Source of the DNA: Paraburkholderia sp. LEh10 | GTDB taxonomy: Bacteria > Pseudomonadota > Gammaproteobacteria > Burkholderiales > Burkholderiaceae | Assembly (NCBI RefSeq): GCF_017814945.1 | Contig: NZ_JAGIPX010000033.1 | Coordinates: 1-64,000 of the forward strand | Length of the DNA: 64,000 nucleotides | Direction of reading: 5' to 3' | Shown: in pieces, positions 25,769 through 34,945 of the stretch | Position numbering within the stretch: the stretch's first letter is position 1 | Layout of the letters: every line of letters starts with the position of its first letter | The notes under the pieces: model-generated | The model's database searches: none | What the model saw: only the letters and a program-made list of their open reading frames with translations | Told to the model about the DNA's origin: nothing | Made by a program: the position numbers and the translations under genes

Positions 25769-27183
25769 GAATGTTCCTTTGCGAGGCGCTGCGAGGCACC
25801 TGTCGTATCGGTATTCGTATGCTTCGCGGCATGACGGCGGAACGCCGCTGTCGTGTGGCGTTCCGGGAGTTGATCGCCTTCGCCGAACAGGCGCCGCCGC
25901 AGTGTGCCATCGGCGTAGGCGGTCTTGTAGAGGCCGCGGTTCTGCAACTCGGGCACGACGAGATCGATGAAATCCTCGTAGCTCTCCGGCACCACCGTGC
26001 GGCTCAGATTGAAACCGTCGATCCCCGTTTCGTCGATCCACGACTCCAGTTCGTCCGCAATCTGCGCGGCGCTGCCGACGATGGCCGGATAGCGCCCGCC
26101 AAGCTCGAACATCTCCAGCAGCTCGCGGCGCGTCCAGCCGTGCTGTTCCGCGGTGCTCGTGGCGGACTCGATCGCATTGCCGGGCGCGTAATCGACGGGC
26201 GCGTCAAGATCGTATTGCGAATAGTCGATGCCCGTGCTCGCGGCAAAATGCGCAAGCCCGGCTTCGCGGCTCGCGTAGCGCAGATAGTCGGCGTATTTCT
26301 CGCGCGCTTCGTGTTCGGTTGCACCTGCAACGACTGCGGCGCCAGCAAACACCTTCACGTCGTCGGGGCGGCGTCCGGCCTGCACGAGTTGTTCACGCAA
26401 GGTCTGCACCGTTTCGCGCGCGACCTTGCGATTCGGCGGCGAGATGAACACGCATTCGGCGTGGCGCGCGGCGAAACGCTGGCCGCGCCCGGAACTGCCC
26501 GCCTGGAACAGCACCGGCGTGCGTTGCGGCGATGGTTCCGCGAGGTGATAGCCATCGACGTTGTAATAATGCCCCGTATGCCGAACGCGATGGACCTTCG
26601 CCGGGTCCGCATACACGCGCGCGCTCCTGTCGCGCTGCACGGCATCTGCTTCCCAGCTGCCTTCCCACAGCTTGTAGAGCACGTCGAGATATTCATCCGC
26701 GCGTTCGTAGCGTTCGTCGTGCGGAAGCTGTTCGCTGAGGCCCATTGCGCGCGCCGCGCTGTCGAGATAACCGGTAACGATATTCCAGCCGATGCGTCCT
26801 TGCGTCAGATGATCGAGTGTCGAGAAACGGCGCGCGAGCAGATACGGCTGTTCGTAGCTGAGATTCACCGTTACGCCGAAGCCGAGATGGTTCGTCACGG
26901 CCGCCATCGCCGAAACCAGCAGCAACGGGTCGTTGACGGGCAACTGGATCGACTCGCGCAGCGTGACATCGACGTTGTGCTGATAGACGTCGTACACACC
27001 GACGATATCCGCCAGAAAAAGACCATCGAACAGGCCGCGTTCCAGCGTGCGGGCAAGATCGGTCCAGTACGGCAACTGCCGATAGTCGACGGAACGATCG
27101 CGCGGATGTGTCCACAGTCCGTGATTGATGTGGCCGACGCAGTTCATGTTGAACGCGTTCAGCAGAATCTGTTTGCGTGCCAT
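25765..27183 (-). CDS. NtaA/SnaA/DszA-family FMN-dependent monooxygenase
   Basis: A 472-residue luciferase-like enzyme of the larger NtaA/DszA branch. The start (MARKQILLNAFNMNCVGH) is chosen because it overlaps the upstream stop by one base and begins the conserved first strand. Characteristic blocks are LFLADIVGVYDVYQHNVDV, GFGVTVNLSYEQPYLLARR, RIGWNIVTGYLDSAARAMG, HDERYERADEYLDVLYKLW and VLFQAGSSGRGQRFAARHAE. Members oxidise nitrilotriacetate, dibenzothiophene sulfone or long-chain alkyl compounds. In this operon with SfnB-like proteins and SsuD a sulfone or sulfonate substrate is likely. Confidence 0.9.
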   Translation of the reverse strand: MARKQILLNAFNMNCVGHINHGLWTHPRDRSVDYRQLPYWTDLARTLERGLFDGLFLADIVGVYDVYQHNVDVTLRESIQLPVNDPLLLVSAMAAVTNHLGFGVTVNLSYEQPYLLARRFSTLDHLTQGRIGWNIVTGYLDSAARAMGLSEQLPHDERYERADEYLDVLYKLWEGSWEADAVQRDRSARVYADPAKVHRVRHTGHYYNVDGYHLAEPSPQRTPVLFQAGSSGRGQRFAARHAECVFISPPNRKVARETVQTLREQLVQAGRRPDDVKVFAGAAVVAGATEHEAREKYADYLRYASREAGLAHFAASTGIDYSQYDLDAPVDYAPGNAIESATSTAEQHGWTRRELLEMFELGGRYPAIVGSAAQIADELESWIDETGIDGFNLSRTVVPESYEDFIDLVVPELQNRGLYKTAYADGTLRRRLFGEGDQLPERHTTAAFRRHAAKHTNTDTTGASQRLAKEHS

Positions 27184-28427
27184 TACAGGGCTCCGTGCCG
27201 TGGCGGCAGCGTGTCGTTGAGGTAGTAGTTGCCAACCGCGTGATACTTCCATCGCACCGGGTCATGCAGCGTGTGCGTGCGCGCGTTGCGCCAGAAGCGG
27301 TCGAGACCGAGGCCATCGAGTGTCGCGGACGTGCCGGCCAGTTCGAACAGTCGCGAGCCTGCATCGAGCGAAATCGTCGTGGTGAGCACGCGCGCCTCCG
27401 CCACCGCGACGGATGCCTCGGCCACCGAACGCTCCGTCGGCCCCGCCTGCGCGGCATCGATGAAGCGCGCCGCGCGACGCACCAGCGCCTCGGCCGCACG
27501 CAAACGTACGGCGAGATCGCCGAACTGCGCGACGGTCAGCGGGTCGTCGGTGGCGCGATCGACCTTTGCATCGACCCACGGTCGCGAACGTTCGCGCACG
27601 AACTGCAATGCGGCCTGGAAAGCGCCGCGCGCCTGGCCCAGATCGATGGCTGCGTGCATGATCTGTGCGAGCGGACCAATGGTGGTCGGTCGTTCGAACG
27701 ACGCCTGAAACGGGACGACCCATTCGGGCTCGACGCGCACATGATTGAACTGCACCGAGCCGCTGCCCGTCACACGCTGGCCGAAACCGTCCCAATCGTC
27801 GATCACCTCGACGCCTTGCGCATTGCGCGGCACGAACGCGAGACAGGTGATATCGCGCCCGCGCTCTTCCGTGATGACCAGCGCGGGAATCCAGTGTGCG
27901 TACAGCGCGCCCGTGCAATAGAACTTGCGGCCGTCGATATGCCAGCCGGCCGTCGTGCGCGTGAGCCGCGTGCGTCGCTTGAAATCCTTGTGGCCGGTTT
28001 CGGCGAGCGCATTGCCGAAGCGCTCGCCCGCCAGCACACGGTCATAGAAAAAGCGCTGCTGTCCGGTGCTCGCGCCGACGCGCAGCACTTCGAGCGCATA
28101 GAAATGGTTCTGCGGAATCTGGCCGAGCGAGCCATCGGCGGCCGCTATCGTTGCCGTCACTTCGGCGAGCGTAGCACTGCTCACGCCCGCACCGCCAAAC
28201 TCGCGCGGCACGGTCATACCCCACAAGCCGCTCGCGACGAACGCGTCGAGTTCGGTCCATGGCAGACGGCGCTCGCGGTCGCGCGCCGCCGCTTCAGGTG
28301 CGAACGCATCGGCGAGACGTTTCGCGACACGCAGCGCGTGAGCATCGTCGGCAATAAGGTCGGGCGCGCGCTGCACCTGGCGTGCGTGCGTCTGCGCAGC
28401 AGTCTCTTCAAAAATATCGGTGCTCAT
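27183..28427 (-). CDS. SfnB-family flavin monooxygenase (acyl-CoA dehydrogenase fold)
   Basis: A 414-residue protein of the SfnB branch. Features in order: LPWTELDAFVASGLWGMTVP (about 54-73), FGGAGVSSATLAEVTATIAA, GQIPQNHFYALEVLR, FYCTGALYAHWIPALVITEE, DWDGFGQRVTGSGSVQFNHV (about 216-235), and a C-terminus with FWRNARTHTLHDPVRWKYH, the signature of SfnB-like proteins. SfnB is tied to dimethylsulfone and sulfonate use in pseudomonads. It is coupled to the DszA-like gene by a one-base overlap and follows its paralogue after 3 bases. Confidence 0.9.
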   Translation of the reverse strand: MSTDIFEETAAQTHARQVQRAPDLIADDAHALRVAKRLADAFAPEAAARDRERRLPWTELDAFVASGLWGMTVPREFGGAGVSSATLAEVTATIAAADGSLGQIPQNHFYALEVLRVGASTGQQRFFYDRVLAGERFGNALAETGHKDFKRRTRLTRTTAGWHIDGRKFYCTGALYAHWIPALVITEERGRDITCLAFVPRNAQGVEVIDDWDGFGQRVTGSGSVQFNHVRVEPEWVVPFQASFERPTTIGPLAQIMHAAIDLGQARGAFQAALQFVRERSRPWVDAKVDRATDDPLTVAQFGDLAVRLRAAEALVRRAARFIDAAQAGPTERSVAEASVAVAEARVLTTTISLDAGSRLFELAGTSATLDGLGLDRFWRNARTHTLHDPVRWKYHAVGNYYLNDTLPPRHGAL

Positions 28428-28430
28428 GTT

Positions 28431-29681
28431 TCAGTTCCACGAATGCCGCGCTGGCAACACATGATTCAGGTGATAGTTGCCGAGCAGATGCAGTTTCCAG
28501 CGCACGGGATCGTGCAGCGTGTGTGTCCGCGCATTGCGCCAGTGACGATCGAGGTTGTGCGCCGCTCGTGTCGATGCGGAACCGGCCAGTTCGAACAGCT
28601 TTTCGCTCGCTTCGAGGGCGATGCGCGTGGTCAGCACCTTCGCCTCGGCCACGGCGACCGATGCTCGCGCGCTCGCCTCGGCATCGATGGGTGCGGCGGC
28701 GATCGCGTCGAGCGTGCGGCCGGCGTCGAGCAAGACCTCGCGTGCGGCATGCAAATCGATCTGCAAACGGCCTACGTCGGCGATGATGTAGGGATCGTCG
28801 GTCGCGCGCTCCAGTCCCGAATCGATCCACGGACGCGCACGCTCGCGCACGAAGGCGAGCGTATCGGCAACGGCGGCTTCGGCGATGCCCTGATCAATGG
28901 CGGCCTGTATCAGCTGCGAATTGGGGCCGAACAGGCCCGGACGATCCGCGAGTTGCCAGAGCGGCAGCACATCTTGCGGATCGACGCGCACATTGTCGAA
29001 AATCACGCTGCCGCTCGCCGTGGTGCGTTGGCCAAACGAACGCCAGTCGTCGATCACCGTGAGGCCCGGCGCATCGCGCGGCACCCAGACCTGCACCGCG
29101 CGTCCGGCATCGTCGGTGGCTCGCGCGGGGACGCGATGCGCGAACAGCGCGCCCGTCGAATAGAAGCGCTTGCCGTCGAGGCGCAAGCCATCTTGCGTCT
29201 CACGCAGCCGCGTGGTGCCTTGCAGCACCGTCGACACCGCCGCCGAACGACGTTCCGGTCCCGCGTTGCCGAGCCGGTGGCCCGCCAGCACTTCGCCATA
29301 CAGGCGCGCTTTCTGCGCCGGTGTGCCGATTTCACGCAGCACGCCCAACACGCCGAAATGATTCTGCGGAACCTGTCCGAGCGCGGGGTCGGCGGCGCAG
29401 AGAATCACGAACACTTCGGCGAGCGTCGCAAACGATACGTCCGCGCCGCCGTATTCACGCGGCACGGTGATCGCACCAAGGCCGCTCTCGGACCACTCGT
29501 CGAGTTCCGCCCAAGGCAGAATGCGCTGCCGGTCGCGCTCGGCCGCTTTCGCTGCAAAGCTTGTAGCGAGCGTATGGGCGACGGCCAACGCGTCGGCGTC
29601 GCTCGCAATGCGCTTGGCGCGCGCGGGATCGGGACGCTGCGGCGATTGCGCAGCGGCAACAGGAGATTCGACAGTAGACAT
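28431..29681 (-). CDS. SfnB-family flavin monooxygenase, second copy
   Basis: A 416-residue paralogue of the next gene downstream, with the same order of blocks: LPWAELDEWSESGLGAITVP, YGGADVSFATLAEVFVILCA, GQVPQNHFGVLGVLR, FYSTGALFAHRVPARATDD, DWRSFGQRTTASGSVIFDNV and HWRNARTHTLHDPVRWKLH. The two may act on different sulfides or sulfones, or as a heteromer. It is transcribed first after a 162-base gap containing a motif (CTACTATCG-N10-TGCTTAT) that recurs upstream of the third SfnB-like gene, suggesting its own promoter. Confidence 0.9.
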   Translation of the reverse strand: MSTVESPVAAAQSPQRPDPARAKRIASDADALAVAHTLATSFAAKAAERDRQRILPWAELDEWSESGLGAITVPREYGGADVSFATLAEVFVILCAADPALGQVPQNHFGVLGVLREIGTPAQKARLYGEVLAGHRLGNAGPERRSAAVSTVLQGTTRLRETQDGLRLDGKRFYSTGALFAHRVPARATDDAGRAVQVWVPRDAPGLTVIDDWRSFGQRTTASGSVIFDNVRVDPQDVLPLWQLADRPGLFGPNSQLIQAAIDQGIAEAAVADTLAFVRERARPWIDSGLERATDDPYIIADVGRLQIDLHAAREVLLDAGRTLDAIAAAPIDAEASARASVAVAEAKVLTTRIALEASEKLFELAGSASTRAAHNLDRHWRNARTHTLHDPVRWKLHLLGNYHLNHVLPARHSWN

Positions 29682-29777
29682 GATGGCTCACACGAAGACG
29701 GAAAAGCCCCTCGAGCCCATCGCGGCTCGCTTCGAACAGGGCCAATCCTGTATTGGATCAGCCCAGACGTGCCAGCC

Positions 29778-29803
29778 CTACTATCGAATTTGCAATTGCT
29801 TAT
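29778..29803 (-). promoter_or_regulatory. Shared motif, copy 1 (upstream of the second SfnB-like gene)
   Basis: On the plus strand it reads CTACTATCG, ten variable bases, TGCTTAT. The same two blocks with the same 10-base spacing recur at 31141-31166. Here it lies 97 bases upstream of the leftward gene starting at 29681. It is probably an activator site or part of a promoter for sulfur-starvation control; the regulator is not known. Confidence 0.45.
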
Positions 29804-29843
29804 GACAGGCGCCGATTTTCTCGATCATCCGGCGCTCAGCCGT

Positions 29844-31017
29844 TCAGGAATAGAACGACGGCGTCGGCAGTTCGTCGTTGACGGCCCATTCGCCGAGTTC
29901 CTGCAGCTTGTAGTCGACGGGATCGTGCAGCGTTTGCGTGCGCAGATTGCGCCAGAAGCGGTCGAGCCGCAGCGCGCCGTGCGTGGCGCGTGCGCCCGCC
30001 ACTTCGAATAGCCGGCTGCTGAGATCGAGGCCGACACGCGTCGCGGCCACCTTGGCCGTGGCGACGGCAACGGCCACGTGGCCGCGCGCCGTCTCGTCGA
30101 GCGACGCACCGCGCGCCCACGCTTCATCGAACATCTGCACGGCGCGCGCGGCCAGCAGACGCACGCTTTCCAGTTCGGCCCAGAACTCCCCATAGTGACG
30201 CAACGTACTGGCCTGCTGCGCGGGAGACTTGAACCACGGGCGCGATTCATGGCGCGTGTAGTGCTTCATCTCCGCGAACACGCCCTCGCCAATGCCAAGA
30301 AACATCTGCGCGAAGATCAGTTGCGCCAGCAACGGGCGTAGGCACGCGAAAGGCGTGCTCAGCGGCCCGGACTCGAGTAGCAATTCGTTCTGGTCGATTC
30401 GCACGTTTTCGAACAGCGCGCTGCCGCTGTCCGTCTGCCGCTGCCCGAAACTGTTCCAGTTCGTGAATCAACGTGATGCCGGCGCGCGATGTCGGAATTG
30501 CCGCGATCAGCAGCTTGCGGCTCTCGGCGTCCAGGCCCGATGCGACCAGCATGTCGGAATCGAGCGCGCCCGAGCAGAAGCTTTTCCTGCCCGAGAACTC
30601 ATAGCCGCCGTCCGTTCGTTGCGCGACGGTGCGCGTGTCCAGCGGGTTGAGCGTATTACCCCAGAACCAGTTGTTGCGCGCAGTCTGTTCCAGCCACGGC
30701 TCCCATTGATCGGGGCGTCCGAACAGTCGCACGGTCGCGAGCAGCAGATGGTGAAAGCCGAACAGATGCGCAATCGAACTGTCGACCCGCGCGAATGTTC
30801 TGACGACATCGAGTGTCTCGGCCCACGTGGCGCCCGTTCCGCCGTATTGCGCGGGAATCGACAGCGCCAGCAGGCCGCTTGCCCTGATCGCGTCACGCTC
30901 GGCCTTCGGGGTGCCGCCCTTTTCGTCGCGCTCGACGGCACTCGCGGCAAATTGCTGCGCGAGTGCTTGCGCTGTTTCGTTCTGCGCTGCGTGATTTGGT
31001 TCAAGCTGTGTTGACAT
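29844..31017 (-). pseudogene. Third SfnB/DszC-like flavin monooxygenase, broken by a 1-base frameshift
   Basis: The start MSTQLEPNHAAQNETAQ (31017) leads into LLALSIPAQYGGTGATWAET, FWGNTLNPLDTRTV and FCSGALDSDMLVASG. At about 30459 the frame changes: dropping the single G at 30459 on the plus strand converts HELEQFRAAAD into HEWNSFGQRQTDSGSALFEN, the conserved flavin-site block. The second half, ending TQTLHDPVDYKLQELGEW, then reads normally to the stop at 29844. Restored length would be about 390 residues. A sequencing error cannot be excluded, but the break is clear in the sequence given. It is first in the leftward monooxygenase run. Confidence 0.75.
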
Positions 31018-31323
31018 GATATGCAAGACCGAAAAGACATCAGGCGGCGCGAATCGGCGCCGCTTCGAAGCGGACTGCGTGCGACACACGAGACAGACCG
31101 CGGCTAACCGGCAAGTGTAAGAACGCCTTCGGCATGCTGCCTACTATCGGGTACTTGAATGCTTATATGAATCTGTGCCTTAGACGCGTGAACCGTTGGG
31201 ATCGAAGCACCATTTCTGCCATAGCGCCAGGACGGCTTTGATTCTGAACTTTTATTGGTTCGCGGATGCGATCGGCTTCGTTACATTGAAAGCTCATATC
31301 ACACGCATCCATAAGGACAATCG
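31018..31323. promoter_or_regulatory. Divergent promoter region between the SfnB-like run and a binding-protein gene
   Basis: About 306 bases without a gene. It contains the second copy of the CTACTATCG-N10-TGCTTAT motif (31141-31166), 124 bases upstream of the leftward run and about 158 bases upstream of the rightward binding-protein gene. Near 31300 the sequence CCATAAGGACAATCG provides an AAGGA ribosome binding site for the rightward gene. Confidence 0.5.
31141..31166 (-). promoter_or_regulatory. Shared motif, copy 2
   Basis: CTACTATCG (31141-31149), ten variable bases, TGCTTAT (31160-31166). The blocks and spacing are identical to the copy at 29778-29803, and it lies at a similar distance upstream of a leftward SfnB-like gene. 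Confidence 0.45.
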
Positions 31324-32355
31324 ATGGCATCGGTTCGGGGCTTTGCATTCTTCGCACGCGCGCGCCGCGCGTCCGTGCTGCGCAACTTCATGACCACGGT
31401 GGCCGCCGCGCTCGCACTGTGCTACTTCGGCAGCACGCAGGCCGCACCGCTCCCCGAACTGAAGCTCGACTACGCGTACTACTCGCCGGAAAGCCTCGCC
31501 ATCAAACGCAATGGCTGGCTGGAACAGGAATTCGCCGCCGATCACACGCAGGTCAAGTGGGTGCTGAGCCTTGGCAGCAATCGCGCACTCGAGTACCTGA
31601 ATAGCGGCGCGGTCGATATCGACTCCACTGCAGGTCTCGCCGCCGTGCTCGGCAAGGCGAACGGTAATCCGATTCGCGCCGTGTACGTCTTTTCGCGTCC
31701 CGAATGGACCGCGCTGGTGGTACGCAAGGATTCGCCCATCAAGAGCCTCGCCGATCTGAAGGGCAAGAAGATCGCCGCGACCAAAGGCACCGATCCGTTC
31801 CTCTTCACATTGCGCGCACTGCATACCGTGGGCCTCTCACGCGATGACGTCGAGATCGTGAATCTGCAGCATCCCGATGGACGCACGGCACTCGTCAACG
31901 GACAGGTCGACGCATGGGCCGGCCTCGATCCGCACATGGCCGCGGCCGAGATCGACAATGGCGCGCGTCTGCTCTATCGCAATGTCGACGTCAATACATG
32001 GGGCCTGCTCAACGCACGTGAAGACTTTATCCGCGAGCATCCGGAAGCGCTTGCCCGCGTGTTGAAGGTGTATGAGAAAGCGCGTGTCTGGATCGCCGCG
32101 CATCCCGCCGAGACGGCGAAGATCGTCTCGGAAGAATCGAAGGTTTCGCTCGCGGTCGCGAAGCTGCAACTGAGCCGCAACGACTTCAGCCATCCGCAGC
32201 CCGGCGCGCAGCAGATCGCCGCGCTGAAGGCCGCCGCGCCCATTCTCGTCGAGGAACAGCTCGTGAAAAGCGGCACCGATCTCAATCAGGTTATCGATGC
32301 GTTGATCGATTCGAAGGTTGCGCAGCCGGTGATCGCAAGCAACAGCGCGAAATAA
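31324..32355 (+). CDS. ABC transporter substrate-binding protein (sulfonate type)
   Basis: A 343-residue receptor. A basic start (MASVRGFAFFARARRASVLR) precedes the hydrophobic signal core and cleavage near STQAA. Mature blocks are LKLDYAYYSPESLAIKRNG, DIDSTAGLAAVLGKANGNPI, PIKSLADLKGKKIAATKGTD, VEIVNLQHPDGRTALVNGQ and VDAWAGLDPHMAAAE. The ligand loop has AGLDPH in place of the usual TWDPY, hinting at a different substrate. A permease gene begins 16 bases later but is truncated, so the receptor must use another membrane complex or is orphaned. Confidence 0.87.
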   Translation: MASVRGFAFFARARRASVLRNFMTTVAAALALCYFGSTQAAPLPELKLDYAYYSPESLAIKRNGWLEQEFAADHTQVKWVLSLGSNRALEYLNSGAVDIDSTAGLAAVLGKANGNPIRAVYVFSRPEWTALVVRKDSPIKSLADLKGKKIAATKGTDPFLFTLRALHTVGLSRDDVEIVNLQHPDGRTALVNGQVDAWAGLDPHMAAAEIDNGARLLYRNVDVNTWGLLNAREDFIREHPEALARVLKVYEKARVWIAAHPAETAKIVSEESKVSLAVAKLQLSRNDFSHPQPGAQQIAALKAAAPILVEEQLVKSGTDLNQVIDALIDSKVAQPVIASNSAK

Positions 32356-32371
32356 CGCACAGGTCCGGTCG

Positions 32372-32703
32372 ATGCAAGTCACTGAACAGACGCTTGCGCT
32401 GAAAACGCACGGTGCAAAGCAGCATGCGTTGCAAGCGGGGCCACGCGATACATTGCGCCTGTGGCGCTACGCAGGCTTTGCGTTGCCCGTCGTCTTTCTT
32501 GCGGCAATCGAAGCGCTGGTGCGCACATCCGTGCTGCCGATGCATCTCGTGCCCGCGCCGAGCACGATCTTGGAGTCACTTTGGGATCTGGGCGGCGCAC
32601 GCGTTGCGCGTCATATCGGTGCGAGTGTCGCGCGCGTTTATGCGGGCTTCGGGCTCGGCTCGTTGCTTGCGCTGATGATCGGCGCGGCCATGGGACTCGA
32701 CGA
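32372..32703 (+). pseudogene. ABC transporter permease, 3'-truncated
   Basis: The first 110 residues are a normal SsuC/TauC-type permease start: LRLWRYAGFALPVVFLAAIE, VLPMHLVPAPSTILESLWDL, and HIGASVARVYAGFGLGSLLA. After AAMGLDE (about 32703) the homology stops abruptly in front of the coupling loop, and the reading frame continues through unrelated sequence to 32863. The ATPase normally downstream is absent. A deletion or insertion has removed the remainder. Confidence 0.75.
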
Positions 32704-33264
32704 ATGCGTATATGTAAATCCAGCCAGAATCATGTGCGCGCCAGGATCGGACGACGCGTTTTCGCACGGCCGGCTTCGGTTGCCCGAGAACGTGCCGTGC
32801 GGCGCAACGCTGAGCAAGCGTGGCCAGCACTTCGTCGCGCTCTGCGATGCCCCAGCAGACTGACCACTCCTTTTAAGGTGACTGCTCGCCAGCGGCAGAC
32901 CCAAAGTCCCGTTGCGGACATACAATCCCTGCAAAATTTCGCAGCGAACTGTTCTATTAAGATAAGTTTTCTTATCATAACGGCGCTGTTTCTGCGCTAA
33001 ACTCGGGCATGCAAAAATGGCTGCCGCCCATGGCGCCACATCGCGCGTAGGTCGGTATGATAGGCGCAGATTCCTACGCTCGGATCGGATGGCGTTGAGT
33101 TCGTTTCCCGCTATTGCGCGGTCATGGTGCTCTACGCGTTCTTCCTGGCACCAGGACTTTCGCGCGAACCGCCGGAATTGCACGAACAGAACAGTTGCGC
33201 CAGCCCGCCTCGTCGGCTGCGCCAAGACAAGTCTGCAGGCGCGCGCGACTGATCGTTCCGATTA
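32704..33264. other. Non-coding junction between the sulfur island and the fructan locus
   Basis: About 560 bases with no gene that I can support. A short stem, GATAAG-TTTT-CTTATC (32961-32976), lies in an AT-rich patch. The piece following the truncated permease shows no recognisable transposase, so the cause of the truncation is not visible. Confidence 0.45.
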
Positions 33265-33285
33265 TGCGGCGCTCAAAGCGCCGCA
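33265..33285 (-). terminator. Perfect hairpin behind the fructanase gene
   Basis: TGCGGCGCT and AGCGCCGCA pair perfectly (9 bp) around a 3-base loop, starting 30 bases beyond the stop of the leftward GH32 gene. There is no strong T-run, but the position fits the terminator of the levansucrase-fructanase operon. Confidence 0.6.
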
Positions 33286-33314
33286 GAGAAAGGTTCTCGC
33301 TGGTGCCGCTGACA

Positions 33315-34931
33315 TCAATCGGTATTCGTTATAGCAACACCGCTGAACGTTGCATCGCCGCCTTCCGCGAAAACGCGGACGCGGTCGTCGCCGATTGCCG
33401 GGAAGATCAGGTCCGTGATGACCGTGCGACCGCGATCGGCAAATACCTCAACCGAATTGCGGTCAAGCACCACCTGCAGATCAAGCCTGCCGTCGTGCAG
33501 CGGCAGATTGACAATGTGTGTCTTGCTGAAGGCGCCCGAAAACCATGTGTTGCCCGAACGCGACCGGTCCAGGTTCAGCGTCTGCGTGCTGGTGTCGTAG
33601 AAAATCCGCGTGCCCACGTCACCACTGGCTGAAGCCCGCACGATCAGACCGGCGCGCTGTGCCGTGCCGGGCCGGATGGTCAGCTCGATGTTCTGCACGT
33701 CGCCACGCGCCGACGCCGCGAGGTCGCGCGTTGCCGACGACACGTCGAACGCGTCGATGCGCGTTGCGGGAAGCTGCTTCACCATCGACACATACGATGA
33801 CGGCGGCACGGACGTCAGCTGCGGCCTGCCGTCGATGGTCTTCAGCGCGAGTTCGCGCGGCAATGCCATCGCGCCTTTCCAGGGCGCGGTCGGCACGTGG
33901 CTCGCGTAATCCCAGTTGCTCATCCAGCCGATCGTCACAGCCTTGCCTGACGGCGCGTTCGAAAACGTCCCTGCCGCGTAGTAGTCCGCGCCATGATCGA
34001 GCCACTGGTACCGCGCGGGATCGGAGCCGGCCGGCGCAACGTCGTCTGCGACGAAGCGCGTGCCGTCGAACTGCCCGACAAAATACATTGCGCCCGATCC
34101 GCCCGCGATTGACCATGGATTCACGTTGACAATCATCACCCACTTCCGCCGTGACGGGTCGCCATCGAGCGGCAGGGCAAACAGGTCGGGCATTTCCCAC
34201 AGCGCGCCCCGATGCGGCACATCGGGTAGCGTGAAGTCGCTCAGAAACGTCCAGTCAATCAGATTGTCGGACCGGTAGAACTTGACGACATGCGCATCGG
34301 CGACAACGGTCGCCATCAGCCAGTAGCCGCCAGGCGCGAACCACGACACCTTCGGATCACGGAACTGCTTTGACTCGGGACTCAGCGTCAATACCGGGTT
34401 ATGCGCGTACTGATGCCAGGTCACGCCGTCATCGGTGCTGTATGCAATCGACTGCGCCTGAACGCCGGCTTCATGCCCGGAGCCCGCCTTGTAGGCACTG
34501 GTATAAAGCGCGACGAGCGCCGGCGCCTTTGCAGAGCCGAGCCCCGACGTGTTGCGCTCATCGACGACGACCGAGCCGGAGAATATCTCCTCGGCCTGGC
34601 TCGCGCGCAGGGCAACGGCCTGTTCGTCCCAGTGAATCAGGTCGCGGCTCGTCGCATGGCCCCACGACATGTCGCCCCAGAAGTTCCCATGGGGGTTGTA
34701 CTGATAGAACAGGTGATACCGGCCTTTGTAATAGACGAGGCCGTTGGGGTCGTTCATCCAGTTGCGTTGCGGCGTGTAGTGAAGCGCGGAGCGCCATTGT
34801 GGCGTGTCGGCTGTGTTCGCCGCAAAGGACGAAGATGGCGGCGCGCAGCCTGTGACGGTCGCAGCCAGCGCGGCAAAGAGCCACGACGACAGCACGGGCG
34901 GCCTGAAGAATCGGTGTTGCGGGGCGTGCAT
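33315..34931 (-). CDS. GH32 fructanase (levanase/inulinase-type beta-fructosidase), predicted lipoprotein
   Basis: A 538-residue glycoside hydrolase family 32 enzyme. The start MHAPQHRFFR is chosen as the one directly preceding the export signal. The signal ends in a lipobox TVTGC (Cys29), so it is probably anchored to a membrane. The catalytic set is complete: nucleophile Asp61 in NWMNDPNG, transition-state Asp192 in FRDPK and acid/base Glu246 in WEMPDLF. A C-terminal beta-sandwich (about 400-538) is present. It hydrolyses terminal beta-fructosyl links in levan, inulin or sucrose. It lies 14 bases after a small GntR gene and downstream of levansucrase, so the same operon makes and degrades fructan. 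Confidence 0.92.
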   Translation of the reverse strand: MHAPQHRFFRPPVLSSWLFAALAATVTGCAPPSSSFAANTADTPQWRSALHYTPQRNWMNDPNGLVYYKGRYHLFYQYNPHGNFWGDMSWGHATSRDLIHWDEQAVALRASQAEEIFSGSVVVDERNTSGLGSAKAPALVALYTSAYKAGSGHEAGVQAQSIAYSTDDGVTWHQYAHNPVLTLSPESKQFRDPKVSWFAPGGYWLMATVVADAHVVKFYRSDNLIDWTFLSDFTLPDVPHRGALWEMPDLFALPLDGDPSRRKWVMIVNVNPWSIAGGSGAMYFVGQFDGTRFVADDVAPAGSDPARYQWLDHGADYYAAGTFSNAPSGKAVTIGWMSNWDYASHVPTAPWKGAMALPRELALKTIDGRPQLTSVPPSSYVSMVKQLPATRIDAFDVSSATRDLAASARGDVQNIELTIRPGTAQRAGLIVRASASGDVGTRIFYDTSTQTLNLDRSRSGNTWFSGAFSKTHIVNLPLHDGRLDLQVVLDRNSVEVFADRGRTVITDLIFPAIGDDRVRVFAEGGDATFSGVAITNTD

Positions 34932-34945
34932 CGAATGTCTTTTAA

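Noticed and set aside
29740..29776. Sigma-54 promoter upstream of the second SfnB-like gene
   Set aside because: A TGGCACG-like box is present on the minus strand, but the GG-GC spacing is 9 rather than 10 bases and the -12 box is poor.
27177..30011. A 944-codon open frame on the plus strand
   Set aside because: It is antisense to three intact flavin-enzyme genes with conserved motifs; the high-GC codon bias keeps the complementary frame open. The translation is Arg/His-rich with no domain.
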